In this document: positions 7,295 through 15,169 of the stretch, in pieces
Numbering within the stretch: the first letter of the stretch is position 1
Layout: each line of letters opens with the position of its first letter
Source: Desulfosporosinus cupriresistens
GTDB lineage: Bacteria > Bacillota > Desulfitobacteriia > Desulfitobacteriales > Desulfitobacteriaceae
Assembly (NCBI RefSeq): GCF_001707885.1
Contig: NZ_MASS01000048.1
Location: forward strand, 1 to 33,760
Direction of reading: 5' to 3'
Length of the DNA stretch: 33,760 bases
The notes under the pieces: model-generated
The model's database searches: none
Told to the model about the DNA's origin: nothing
Seen by the model: the letters and a program-made list of their open reading frames with translations, nothing else
Made by a program: the position numbers and the translations under genes

Positions 7295-9472
7295 TCATTT
7301 TTTCTTTAGTTTTGCCAATGCATCGGCAAGCGCCGTATTGACCAAGCCACCCTCATTTTGGTTGTGTAAGAATGAGCTAACCTCTCTTTTATTGACCGTT
7401 CCCTTTTCTGCCGCTCTCCGTTTCGTAAAGGCGGTCAGTTTCTCCCGATATCCACAACCGCAGGTGAATAGCTTATTATCCCCATCCCCCTTGATCTCCA
7501 TTTTTTTGTGACATTCCGGGCACCTGGCGTTTGATGTCTGAGATATCCCTTTCCGGTAACCGCACTCCCGATCTTGACAGACATACATTTCGCCCTTCTT
7601 ACCTTTGACCTGTAAAAGAAACTTTCCACACTCTGGGCACTTTGTTCGCGTCAAGTTATCATGCTTAAAGGTTTGAGCACTGCCACTAACCGTTGAAACA
7701 AGCTGAGTCGCATATCCTCTGATTCCGGCCAGAAACGTTTGACTGTTGACTCGACCTTTGCTGATCTCCGTCAGTTGTTGTTCCCACTTGGCAGTGAGTT
7801 CCGGCGACTTAAGCTCAGGAGGAACCAATCCAATGAGTTGAATCCCTTTTGATGTAGGGATGATGTCTTTGCCCTGTCGATTCATATAGAAGGAATTAAA
7901 CAGCTTTTCTATAATTTCCGCCCGTGTTGCCGGTGTTCCCAGACCATGGCTTTGATCCATCGCTTCCCGCAATTTCTGGTCGTCGATTAGCTTCCCCGGA
8001 TGCTCCATCGCCGAAAGCAACGTGGCCTCAGTGTGTCTGGCTGGTGGTTTTGTTTTACTGGCCACTAACTTTACTGACAAGTTTTTAAGCATCTCACCTT
8101 TACGGAGTTCGGGAAGAGTTTGCTCTCCTTCCCCGTCTTCTTCCTTGTCGTCCGGACTAGTAGACCCCTCGTAGACCTTCCGCCACCCTTTATGCTTTAT
8201 GACTTTCCCTTTAGCCGTGAAATTCTCCCCTTTAACTCCTACCTTGACCAGTGTTTGTTCATATTCAAACGCCGGAGAGAGCACTGCAAGAAAGCGTCTG
8301 ACAATTAAATCGTAAATTTTCAGTTCCTCTGAGCTAAGCCTGGACAAAGTAGGGGGTTGTTCCGTCGGTATGATGGCATGGTGATCCGTTACTTTCGAAC
8401 CATCTACAAACCGTTTGGTGATGATAAGTTTATTTCTCAAGATGCTGCGCGCAAAGTCCACATAAGGCCCGAGGGCAATGCTTTTTAAACGTTCCGGCAA
8501 AGTCGAGACGATATCTTCGCTAATATAACGGGAATCCGTTCGTGGATAGGTCACTAATTTATGGTTTTCATAAAGCTGCTGCATGACTGACGACGTAGTT
8601 TTGGCCGAGAAGCCGTATTTACGATTGGCATCCCGTTGCAGTTCGGTTAGATCGTACGCCAAAGGAGGAAGTTCTTTTTTTGCTTCCTTTTTAACATCTA
8701 ATATCTCCCCAGCTTGTCCAGTTACTTTGGTCACAAGTTGATCCGCTTTGTTTTTATCAAAGATACGGGTTTGACCATTCTTATCTTGCCAATGGAGCGA
8801 AATTCCATTCACTAAGACCTTAATAGACCAGAAGTCTTTAGGAACGAACTGTCGAATTTCATTTTCTCGTTCCACAACCATTGCTAGAGTAGGAGTTTGC
8901 ACTCTCCCTGCGGAAAGTTGGGCATTATGTTTGCACGTTAATGCTCTGGTGACATTCAGCCCAACTAGCCAATCTGCTTCGGCGCGGCACTCCGCTGCAG
9001 CAAATAGAGGCTCGTAATCTCTACCGGGTTTTAAATTATTAAACCCTTCTTTAATAGCACGCTCGGTGAGGGAAGAGATCCATAAACGTTTTATGGGTTT
9101 GCGCCAACCGGCCTTTTTAATAATCCAGCGGGCGACAAGTTCACCTTCTCGCCCCGCATCCGTCGCGATGATGAGTTGATCAATTTCTGGCATCTTCATT
9201 AGATTTTTTACCACACCAAATTGCTTTGAAGTTTCTTTCATAACCACTAATTCCATCTTAGCGGGAAGCATTGGCAGGTCTTCTAGCTTCCATGTTTTAT
9301 ATTTTTCATCATATAATTCTGGGTCCGCAAGGGTAACTAAGTGCCCTAAAGCCCAGACCACTATGTATTTCGAGCCAATAAAACATCCGTTACCTTTTTG
9401 ATTACAATTTAAGATCTTCGCAACCTCACGACCAACTGAAGGTTTTTCAGTCAACACCAACGTCTTTCCCAT
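7295..9472 (-). CDS. topB: DNA topoisomerase III (type IA)
   Basis: This 725-residue type IA topoisomerase passes single strands and resolves recombination or replication intermediates. The N-terminal Toprim domain starts KTLVLTEKPSVGREVAKIL and has the acidic motif TDAGREGELVARW (about 104-116). The catalytic tyrosine is Y309 in TYPRTDSRYIS, and SAGRVQTPTLAMVVERE (about 188-204) is the usual type IA signature. Two zinc-ribbon-like modules sit near the C-terminus: CPECGKFLL...CQDRECGYRK and CPECHKKME...CGCGYREK. That architecture is common in Firmicute TopB. An AGGAAG site precedes the ATG. It looks monocistronic, between the liv operon and an EamA exporter gene on the same strand. Confidence 0.95.
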   Translation of the reverse strand: MGKTLVLTEKPSVGREVAKILNCNQKGNGCFIGSKYIVVWALGHLVTLADPELYDEKYKTWKLEDLPMLPAKMELVVMKETSKQFGVVKNLMKMPEIDQLIIATDAGREGELVARWIIKKAGWRKPIKRLWISSLTERAIKEGFNNLKPGRDYEPLFAAAECRAEADWLVGLNVTRALTCKHNAQLSAGRVQTPTLAMVVERENEIRQFVPKDFWSIKVLVNGISLHWQDKNGQTRIFDKNKADQLVTKVTGQAGEILDVKKEAKKELPPLAYDLTELQRDANRKYGFSAKTTSSVMQQLYENHKLVTYPRTDSRYISEDIVSTLPERLKSIALGPYVDFARSILRNKLIITKRFVDGSKVTDHHAIIPTEQPPTLSRLSSEELKIYDLIVRRFLAVLSPAFEYEQTLVKVGVKGENFTAKGKVIKHKGWRKVYEGSTSPDDKEEDGEGEQTLPELRKGEMLKNLSVKLVASKTKPPARHTEATLLSAMEHPGKLIDDQKLREAMDQSHGLGTPATRAEIIEKLFNSFYMNRQGKDIIPTSKGIQLIGLVPPELKSPELTAKWEQQLTEISKGRVNSQTFLAGIRGYATQLVSTVSGSAQTFKHDNLTRTKCPECGKFLLQVKGKKGEMYVCQDRECGYRKGISQTSNARCPECHKKMEIKGDGDNKLFTCGCGYREKLTAFTKRRAAEKGTVNKREVSSFLHNQNEGGLVNTALADALAKLKKK

Positions 9473-9517
9473 ATCATAACTTCCTATCTTCTAAAGTCTC
9501 ATATACTTGTCAGAGAA

Positions 9518-9534
9518 ATTATAGCCTCATTATA
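9518..9534 (-). promoter_or_regulatory. Tandem -10 boxes upstream of topB
   Basis: Two perfect TATAAT hexamers on the minus strand (9518-9523 and 9529-9534), 11 nt apart, lie 45-60 nt before the topB start. The -35 regions are poor, so the exact promoter is uncertain. Confidence 0.35.
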
Positions 9535-9635
9535 CCGCTCTATCTAGTATTATGCTTAAACTTACATCATGAAATTACGCCTACACACGTTTAGCTAAAC
9601 TTATCCATTGTAAAACACGCTAACTTTGCTTGGAC

Positions 9636-10640
9636 TTAATATGGGCCTTCGCGCAGAAGTGCCTCTTGCGGAACCTTTCTTTGGTAGTTCACTATGATTA
9701 CCCCGACAGAAACCAAACTTAAAGCCATAAACATATTAAGGGTCAATCGTTCGCTGGGAATGAACAAAGCAGACAAAATAGATCCCGAAACAGGAGTCAT
9801 AAACTTATAGACACTGATTTCTCCCGCCTTATTATATTTTAAAATAGCATACCAGAGAGAAAACGCTGTTGCTGAGAGAAAGGCTGAGTAAAAGAGCAGG
9901 AGTAAGGCCTTGTTTGTAAAAACCATAGCATGAGGTTTTAACCCCGGCAACCCGACCGCAATCAGGAGCAGCGATCCTAAAAACATTTGCCACGCTGTCA
10001 GAACAAAGGGATGAACTTCTTTTGAAGTTCGTTTCGCCAAAATCGTTCCTACAGCACTAACGAAGCCCGCCATAATCATGAATCCTTCACCCTGCCAGGA
10101 GAAATCTAAGGTTAAGTGCTCTCCTGAGTTGATCAAGATAATTCCCGCAAAGCCAGCTGTTAAGCCAATCATCTTTCGCCAATCCAATCGATCATCAGCA
10201 TAAACAAAGTGGGCTAAGACAACGACAAAGAAAATTCCTACGGAGGTTAATACGGCCGCTTTCATCCCAGTGGTATGAGCCAATCCATTATAAAAAAAGA
10301 AGTACTGCAAACTAATTTGCAGCAGACCGATTAAAAAGAGCTGAGGTAGCAACTTCTTTTCTACCTTTGGTGACTGCCGAATACCAAGAACGGTTATGCC
10401 AAAAATAATTACCCCGGCCAAAAAGAAGCGTATTCCGGCCAGAACAATAATCGCATAGCGATCATCTGGTGCTATGCCGAGCTCGACATAGCTTACTTTT
10501 AAGACTGGGAAGGCGCTCCCCCATAAAACTGCACAAAATGACGCGATGACAATGACCCAATATCTATTAGTTAGATATTGCCTTACACCGCGTTCTTTTT
10601 TCGGTAAACTTGATTTCATAATAATCCCTTTCGACACCAT
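9636..10640 (-). CDS. EamA/DMT-family transporter
   Basis: This 334-residue membrane protein of the drug/metabolite transporter superfamily contains two EamA repeats and about ten predicted helices. Helix 1 is WVIVIASFCAVLWGSAFPVL, with the family pattern W-x-S-x-F-P. The second repeat starts near AGFVSAVGTILAKRTSKEVH, and the end of the last repeat reads SLVSVGVIIVNYQRK. Members export amino acids or other metabolites; the substrate cannot be read from the sequence. The chosen ATG has AGGAAG upstream. An internal ATG seven codons later has AAAGGG and is an equally possible start. Promoter and terminator signals are weak. Confidence 0.88.
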   Translation of the reverse strand: MVSKGIIMKSSLPKKERGVRQYLTNRYWVIVIASFCAVLWGSAFPVLKVSYVELGIAPDDRYAIIVLAGIRFFLAGVIIFGITVLGIRQSPKVEKKLLPQLFLIGLLQISLQYFFFYNGLAHTTGMKAAVLTSVGIFFVVVLAHFVYADDRLDWRKMIGLTAGFAGIILINSGEHLTLDFSWQGEGFMIMAGFVSAVGTILAKRTSKEVHPFVLTAWQMFLGSLLLIAVGLPGLKPHAMVFTNKALLLLFYSAFLSATAFSLWYAILKYNKAGEISVYKFMTPVSGSILSALFIPSERLTLNMFMALSLVSVGVIIVNYQRKVPQEALLREGPY

Positions 10641-10837
10641 TTTTCTTCCTATTTGTCAATCATAATGCTTGCAAGAGAAATGGTCAAACAGACTTTGACA
10701 ATCGCTGAAATTTATAAGCCAATAAATATCATAAGATGTTCGTAGGAAAGTGCGACCTGATTCTATCAAATCAAAGATTTGACAGTGTATATTGATTATA
10801 AGTAGATTCGCAGGCAGATTACGGGCATTTGGTTAAT

Positions 10838-10866
10838 AAAGGAGAACCTCTTTGGTTCTCCTTTTT
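10838..10866 (+). terminator. Hairpin terminator, best oriented for the plus strand
   Basis: GGAGAACC-TCTTT-GGTTCTCC (10841-10861) with AAA/TTT flanks is followed on the plus strand by TTTTT. Both neighbouring genes are on the minus strand. In that direction the tail is only TTTATTAACC. It may work bidirectionally to end the ask-ybaK transcript. No plus-strand gene was found in 10641-10840, though a TTGACA at 10779-10784 is present without a properly spaced -10. Confidence 0.65.
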
Positions 10867-10894
10867 AGCTGTCTATGAAACTTAACTTTGACCA

Positions 10895-11353
10895 TCAAGA
10901 TTGAATAACATCCACCCATTGCCCCTTAGTCAGCTCCTCTAATTCCTCAACCTTTAGCTTAATAGCCGAATTAGGTGCACCGGCTGCAGGAAAAACGCGC
11001 TCGTATTCTTGCAGTGAATAATCCAGATAAATAGGTATTGGCTGTTTTAAGCCAAATGGACAAACCCCACCGACAGGATGCCCAGTTGCCTCAGATACCT
11101 CCTCGGCTTCGGGCATCTTGGCCTTACCATGAAAGATTTCTTTGAACTTTTTATTATCTAGTCGCTTATCCCCAGCCATGAGGATCATGATAAAGTCGTC
11201 TTTCACTTTGAACAGTAGGGACTTGGCAATTTCTCCAGGAGTTACTCCTAATGCCTCTGCAGCTTTTGGAACAGTACTTGTATCCTCAAATTCTAATATC
11301 TCAATCTCTTTACTATTTTGCTTCAAAAACGCTGCAACGGATTCTACTGACAT
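10895..11353 (-). CDS. YbaK/ProX-type aminoacyl-tRNA deacylase
   Basis: This 152-residue protein contains a single YbaK/EbsC domain. Such proteins hydrolyse mischarged aminoacyl-tRNAs (for example Ala- or Cys-tRNAPro) in trans. Family features are GVTPGEIAKSLLFKVKDDF with the conserved Lys near 44-49, GDKRLDNKKFKEIF, ATGHPVGGVCPFG with the GxxPF-like loop, and the C-terminal FPAAGAPNSAIKL. Length is typical of a free-standing deacylase. Its ATG lies inside the end of the aspartate kinase gene (10-nt overlap) with a GGAGG site about 10 nt upstream, so the two are co-transcribed and probably coupled. Which mischarged tRNA it edits is not visible. Confidence 0.88.
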   Translation of the reverse strand: MSVESVAAFLKQNSKEIEILEFEDTSTVPKAAEALGVTPGEIAKSLLFKVKDDFIMILMAGDKRLDNKKFKEIFHGKAKMPEAEEVSEATGHPVGGVCPFGLKQPIPIYLDYSLQEYERVFPAAGAPNSAIKLKVEELEELTKGQWVDVIQS

Positions 11354-12762
11354 GGCCTAGGGTCCTCCGATTTCTCCTGATTCTTCCAACATAAATCTTC
11401 ATTTAAACAGATGATTGCTTTGGCATACATTCCTCGATCAATGACAAATTGCATATTCACTTGTCGTAAGGACTGCGACACGCACTTTATATTGATATCA
11501 TTTATAGCCAAGGTATTAGCTGCTCTGGCTAGAATCCGTGGCATCGCAATATTCGACCCAATCACACAAACAATTGCCGCTTCTTGGACGGTAACCGTTC
11601 GATAGGCCGCTTCTAATTCTGTCACCAATGACTCATTAAGATCTGATTGCCATATGACCAGTGAAATACTATTCGCATTAGTGGTTTTCATAATGTAGCT
11701 AATATTATGAGCTTTAAACTTTTTCATAATTCCAAGATCAAACCCTGGTTCTCCTACCATAGAGGTATCATGTATTTCCAAAACCACGATTTTATCCGAA
11801 CCAGCAATTATTTCAATCTTTGCTTGAGGCCCAATATAGTCGTTGGATATCACTGTTCCAGGGTGTTCCGGTTCAAAGGTATTCTTAATACGCAGATTTA
11901 TTCCAGCGATTTCTAATGGTTTAGAGGCGTTAGGGTGAATGGCTTCCATTCCAATGTCCGCCAGTTGATCTGCAACATCATAATTTGTCCTGCCCACAAC
12001 AATGGCTTTATCCACTCCCACGATTTTCGGATCTGCTGAGGATAAATGATATTCTTTATGGATGATAGCTTCATCTGCTTGAAGATGCGTCGCTATTTTG
12101 GAAAAAGTTATTTCAGAGTATCCCCTATCATATTCTCGCATTATCCCTTCAATCCCTTTTGTATAACCGGTGGCAACGATGATCTCATGATGAGGACTTA
12201 CGTTCTTAAAGGTTTTTTCGATGCGATCGCTAATCGAGAGTTGTTTAGGGTCGCGGAAACCTGTTAGATCAACTAGTTTAGCAAGAATACCATTATTTTG
12301 CAGAATATTCACCGTGTTAAAGGCAGAATGAGCCTCTCCTATAGAAGCTAGCAACTCCCTCGCTGCGGAGAAGATACTGTCTCGCTCGATATATCCAGAA
12401 GCTACAATATCTTCCATGCTATTCAGATAAGCTTTCGTTTGCCTAACTCGCTCTTCCAAGAATTCACGGCATACTTTAGCATCCAGACCAATACCTACAA
12501 ACGATTCATTAATCTGAAGAGCTTCTTTTAATAGGTGATCCATGGAAGATTCGTAATCATCACCCTTAATAAAACATCGGTAGATACCCGGAGCTTTTGT
12601 CTTTTTATCTTCAAGAAGCATATTGGTCACACCTGCATAGGCGGAGACAACAAATACTCTTCCATAGCGGAAACCTGCTGAGCCTGGGTAACCTATTATG
12701 TCATTAAGCACATTCTGAAATTGGGACATTGACGTTCCACCGATTTTTTCCACAGTAAGCAT
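11344..12762 (-). CDS. Aspartate kinase, resembling the ectoine-type (Ask_Ect) branch
   Basis: This 472-residue enzyme phosphorylates aspartate, the first step towards Lys, Thr, Met and diaminopimelate. The amino-acid kinase domain opens TVEKIGGTSMSQFQNVL; the KIGGTSM start is the form I associate with Ask_Ect enzymes rather than the common KFGGTS of LysC/ThrA. Other kinase-domain elements are VFVVSAYAGVTNMLL and IIVATGYTKGIEG. C-terminal ACT domains begin near IAGSDKIVVLEIHDTSMVGE and end with the NIAMPRILARAANTLA region. No ectABC genes are in the window. It overlaps the downstream YbaK gene. A purine-rich leader with several hairpins precedes it. The function as aspartate kinase is firm; the branch assignment is from memory of the motif. 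Confidence 0.88.
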   Translation of the reverse strand: MLTVEKIGGTSMSQFQNVLNDIIGYPGSAGFRYGRVFVVSAYAGVTNMLLEDKKTKAPGIYRCFIKGDDYESSMDHLLKEALQINESFVGIGLDAKVCREFLEERVRQTKAYLNSMEDIVASGYIERDSIFSAARELLASIGEAHSAFNTVNILQNNGILAKLVDLTGFRDPKQLSISDRIEKTFKNVSPHHEIIVATGYTKGIEGIMREYDRGYSEITFSKIATHLQADEAIIHKEYHLSSADPKIVGVDKAIVVGRTNYDVADQLADIGMEAIHPNASKPLEIAGINLRIKNTFEPEHPGTVISNDYIGPQAKIEIIAGSDKIVVLEIHDTSMVGEPGFDLGIMKKFKAHNISYIMKTTNANSISLVIWQSDLNESLVTELEAAYRTVTVQEAAIVCVIGSNIAMPRILARAANTLAINDINIKCVSQSLRQVNMQFVIDRGMYAKAIICLNEDLCWKNQEKSEDPRPCQ

Positions 12763-12810
12763 AATCTAGTCCTAACCCCTCTTCTTCATTTCATTCTCTT
12801 GACCTTTCAT

Positions 12811-12892
12811 TCGGCAAGATTCCGCAAATTCCTTCAACCTAAAGGAATTTGATTGTCTCTGTGTCGGATACAGTTGCACCTGTTGCGGAGAC
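12811..12892 (-). promoter_or_regulatory. Structured leader of the aspartate kinase operon
   Basis: Three local pairings lie 50-130 nt before the ask start: 12855-12859 with 12888-12892 (GTCTC/GAGAC) enclosing CAGTTGCACCTG (12871-12882), and 12826-12834 with 12842-12850 (AAATTCCTT/AAGGAATTT, 9 bp). They could form an untranslated leader with a regulatory role. I do not recognise a lysine riboswitch or T-box in it. Confidence 0.35.
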
Positions 12893-13039
12893 TCATTTTT
12901 CTATTTTAACAGAGCGTAAATGATTAGTCATTGTTATGAACAATATTTCTCTATATTTTATATGTAAACAGCAATTAAACATTGTAATATTCGGGTTATT
13001 TTGATCTAATTTATTGCAATAACAAGTATATTTGCCGAT

Positions 13040-13086
13040 ATAAAAGGTATCTAGTTGTTTTTGTCGAAATAATTTATACCTTTTAT
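13040..13086 (+). promoter_or_regulatory. Palindromic site with Spo0A-box-like core upstream of the HD-GYP gene
   Basis: A perfect 11-bp inverted repeat, ATAAAAGGTAT (13040-13050) and ATACCTTTTAT (13076-13086), encloses TTTTTGTCGAAAT, which contains TGTCGAA (13062-13068), the Spo0A box core. It ends about 38 nt before the start codon at 13125. Control of the gene by Spo0A or by a palindrome-binding regulator is inferred. Confidence 0.45.
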
Positions 13087-13124
13087 TGTCTAGGTCAAGC
13101 AGAAAATAATAAGGAGCGAAGCCA

Positions 13125-14186
13125 ATGCGACAGGTGAACGTTTTCTATCTCAATGAAGGAGAAATTCTTGCTCATCCTATTCTAGATGCTAATGGTAGAA
13201 TATTGTTAACATCTGGAGTAAAGTTGACGAATTTATATATCCATAAACTAAAATCCTTAGGGGTTGATACGGTACTTATTGAGGACGATCGATTAGATGA
13301 TGTAGTTATCCAAATGGCTATTACCCCACGGACCAAGGAAGCCGCTTATAAAGCTGTCAAATCAGTCAGGCATTGCCTTGAAACGAATCGCCTAATTCAC
13401 ACGAAAGATATGCGAGACATGTTGAAACGAATGATTTCTGATTTATTAGGTTTTAATGGAATCTTAGGGTATATCTCCGATTTCCATGGATTTGATGATT
13501 ACACATTTCACCATTCTGTCAATACCACAATTTTCGCTTTAGTTTTGAGTCTATCTGCCGGGTACAACGAATCAAAACTCTTAGAGGTTGGGACTGGAGT
13601 TCTCATGCATGATGTAGGAAAAATCAAAATTCCTAACGTAGTGCTGAACAAAATAGAGAAACTTACCGAGGAAGAATTCAATGAGATCAAGCAACACGCT
13701 AATTATGGATATGAAATCTTACGCCAAATTGATGACTTTGAATTAATCTCTGCTCATGTAGCTTTACAACACCATGAGCGCTGGGATGGAAGCGGTTATC
13801 CGAGAGGATTAAAAGAAACTGCAATTCATGAGTATGCTAGAATCGCAGCGATCTCAGATGTTTATGAAGCATTAACTAGTAAACGAATCTATCGCGATGC
13901 GGTTCAGCCCTATCAAGCTTACGAATATATTATGGCGCATTCTGGAATTTTCTTTGATCCAAAACTTATCAACATCTTTTCTCAACATATTTCTATTTAT
14001 CCAGACGGATCAGGAGTTATACTCAGTAATGGCCAACGGGGCAATGTAGTTAAACAAAACATGGGATATCCGGGCCGTCCTTATGTTAGGATGCTCTATC
14101 AAGGGGATGAGCCACTTCATCCTCCCGTTGATTATAATCTCGTTGAACATCCTTCCTTGTTAATCGTTGGAACTGAAAACCATTAG
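13125..14186 (+). CDS. HD-GYP domain protein (probable c-di-GMP phosphodiesterase)
   Basis: This 353-residue soluble protein has an N-terminal region of about 110 residues resembling the small beta-rich domain found before many HD-GYP modules. The HD-GYP domain follows: FHHSVN (about 128-133), HD at H162-D163 in GVLMHDVGKIKIP, HHERWDGSGYP (216-226) with an intact GYP, and AISDVYEALTSKRIYR. All metal-ligand motifs look intact, so c-di-GMP hydrolysis is likely. No membrane segment or receiver domain is present. A C-terminal tail of about 75 residues contains GRPYVRMLYQGDEPLH. An AAGGAGCG site precedes the ATG. It is monocistronic, with a palindromic promoter-proximal site upstream and a long hairpin downstream. 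Confidence 0.92.
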   Translation: MRQVNVFYLNEGEILAHPILDANGRILLTSGVKLTNLYIHKLKSLGVDTVLIEDDRLDDVVIQMAITPRTKEAAYKAVKSVRHCLETNRLIHTKDMRDMLKRMISDLLGFNGILGYISDFHGFDDYTFHHSVNTTIFALVLSLSAGYNESKLLEVGTGVLMHDVGKIKIPNVVLNKIEKLTEEEFNEIKQHANYGYEILRQIDDFELISAHVALQHHERWDGSGYPRGLKETAIHEYARIAAISDVYEALTSKRIYRDAVQPYQAYEYIMAHSGIFFDPKLINIFSQHISIYPDGSGVILSNGQRGNVVKQNMGYPGRPYVRMLYQGDEPLHPPVDYNLVEHPSLLIVGTENH

Positions 14187-14239
14187 TAATGAACGTTTTT
14201 ATAGCAACTTCAAAGATCTGTCCTATAAAGACCATTAAA

Positions 14240-14290
14240 TTGATATAGGTTAGGCCACGGCAACTAATGCCGTGGCCTAACCTATATCAA
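14240..14290. terminator. Perfect 23-bp hairpin between convergent genes
   Basis: 14240-14262 and 14268-14290 are perfectly complementary over 23 bp with a 5-nt loop (ACTAA); the core is GGCCACGGCA/TGCCGTGGCC. It lies between the stops of a plus gene and a minus gene. T-runs on both sides are weak (minus side TTTAATGG), but stem length and position suggest a bidirectional terminator. Confidence 0.7.
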
Positions 14291-14303
14291 TACTCGACTC
14301 AAC

Positions 14304-14885
14304 TTAACTGAAAAAGCGACTTGAATTAGCTAACATGAACAGTGGTTTCTGCAAATAATCAATTGGGTATAAATCATCCCGTGCCGAAATAAGTGCCATA
14401 ATCTTCCCTACCTTGGACAAGGGATCAATTGCGACTATAACAAAAGCGTCTTTTTCTGAGGATAAGGGAAAAATAACATTATTTTTATTAATAACGTCAT
14501 GATAAGAATCTAAGGTGACAACTCTAAAATCTTGGTTGCGCCAACGTATATCGTAAAGTTTGAACGCTTGATGGGCAACTAATGGCAAAAACCGTTCTTC
14601 TGTCAAATACAGTTCAATTCCCATCATATACCCTTCGCTATCTAGATCATTCCAGTATTCACAACGAAAAGCGTTATCGACAGCCTCTCTATACGTTTTA
14701 GTCGCCAAACGCATTTGGCTCAAGCATTGACCCAAACTCAGCCATTTAATCCTGGGTATGCTAAGACTCTTTACATCATAATAAAGTCCAATATCACTTT
14801 TCTCGAGGGTATACTCGGCAGTTGTTTCATTAGGCATCAAGTAAATATAGCCCATTTGCATGTTGTTGTCACAGGTAATAAGCAC
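14304..14885 (-). CDS. Uncharacterised 193-residue protein
   Basis: I do not recognise this protein. The GTG start at 14885-14883 is chosen because GGAGGGG lies 8 nt upstream; an ATG nearby is out of frame. The N-terminal 45 residues (QMGYIYLMPNETTAEYTLEK, then DIGLYYDV) look like a short beta-rich module loosely reminiscent of DUF2283-type sequences. A helical middle follows (LGQCLSQMRLATKTYREAVD), then a beta/alpha C-terminal part with DAFVIVAIDPLSKVGKIMAL. There is no signal peptide, no clear membrane helix and no Cys cluster. It is convergent with the HD-GYP gene and has its own ribosome binding site, so it is probably a real single gene. Confidence 0.7.
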   Translation of the reverse strand: MLITCDNNMQMGYIYLMPNETTAEYTLEKSDIGLYYDVKSLSIPRIKWLSLGQCLSQMRLATKTYREAVDNAFRCEYWNDLDSEGYMMGIELYLTEERFLPLVAHQAFKLYDIRWRNQDFRVVTLDSYHDVINKNNVIFPLSSEKDAFVIVAIDPLSKVGKIMALISARDDLYPIDYLQKPLFMLANSSRFFS

Positions 14886-15120
14886 GGAACATCCCCTCCA
14901 AAGCTTCTTATTCTAGCTCGTCTAATGTTTTATTAATTACATCATACCAATAATGTCCACCTGTTTCTACAAGGCGGGGAATTGTCGACATAGATTCTTA
15001 GTTTTAGACAACTTTTCTTGGGCCCTAATTGTTAAGAAAACCTGCTTTTGCCAAGCCAAAGACAACGACACAGGTCTGGGACTGCACTGCCACGACTCGT
15101 AATTTTGCACTCACTGATTA

Positions 15121-15156
15121 ACACAAAAAACCGGTTTTAAAACCGGTTTTTTGTGT
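15121..15156. terminator. Bidirectional terminator, 36-nt perfect palindrome
   Basis: ACACAAAAAACCGGTTTT is followed directly by its exact complement, AAAACCGGTTTTTTGTGT. The CCGG stems carry A-runs on one side and T-runs on the other in both orientations. It lies 13 nt after the stop of the KimA-like gene, which it probably terminates. Confidence 0.85.
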
Positions 15157-15169
15157 GTTGTTACAACAT

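Noticed and set aside
10779..10800. TTGACA followed by TATAAG on the plus strand as a promoter
   Set aside because: The spacing is about 12 nt, too short for a normal sigma-A promoter.
12763..12905. Lysine riboswitch or T-box ahead of aspartate kinase
   Set aside because: The leader is too short for a lysine riboswitch and no T-box core sequence was found; only simple hairpins are present.
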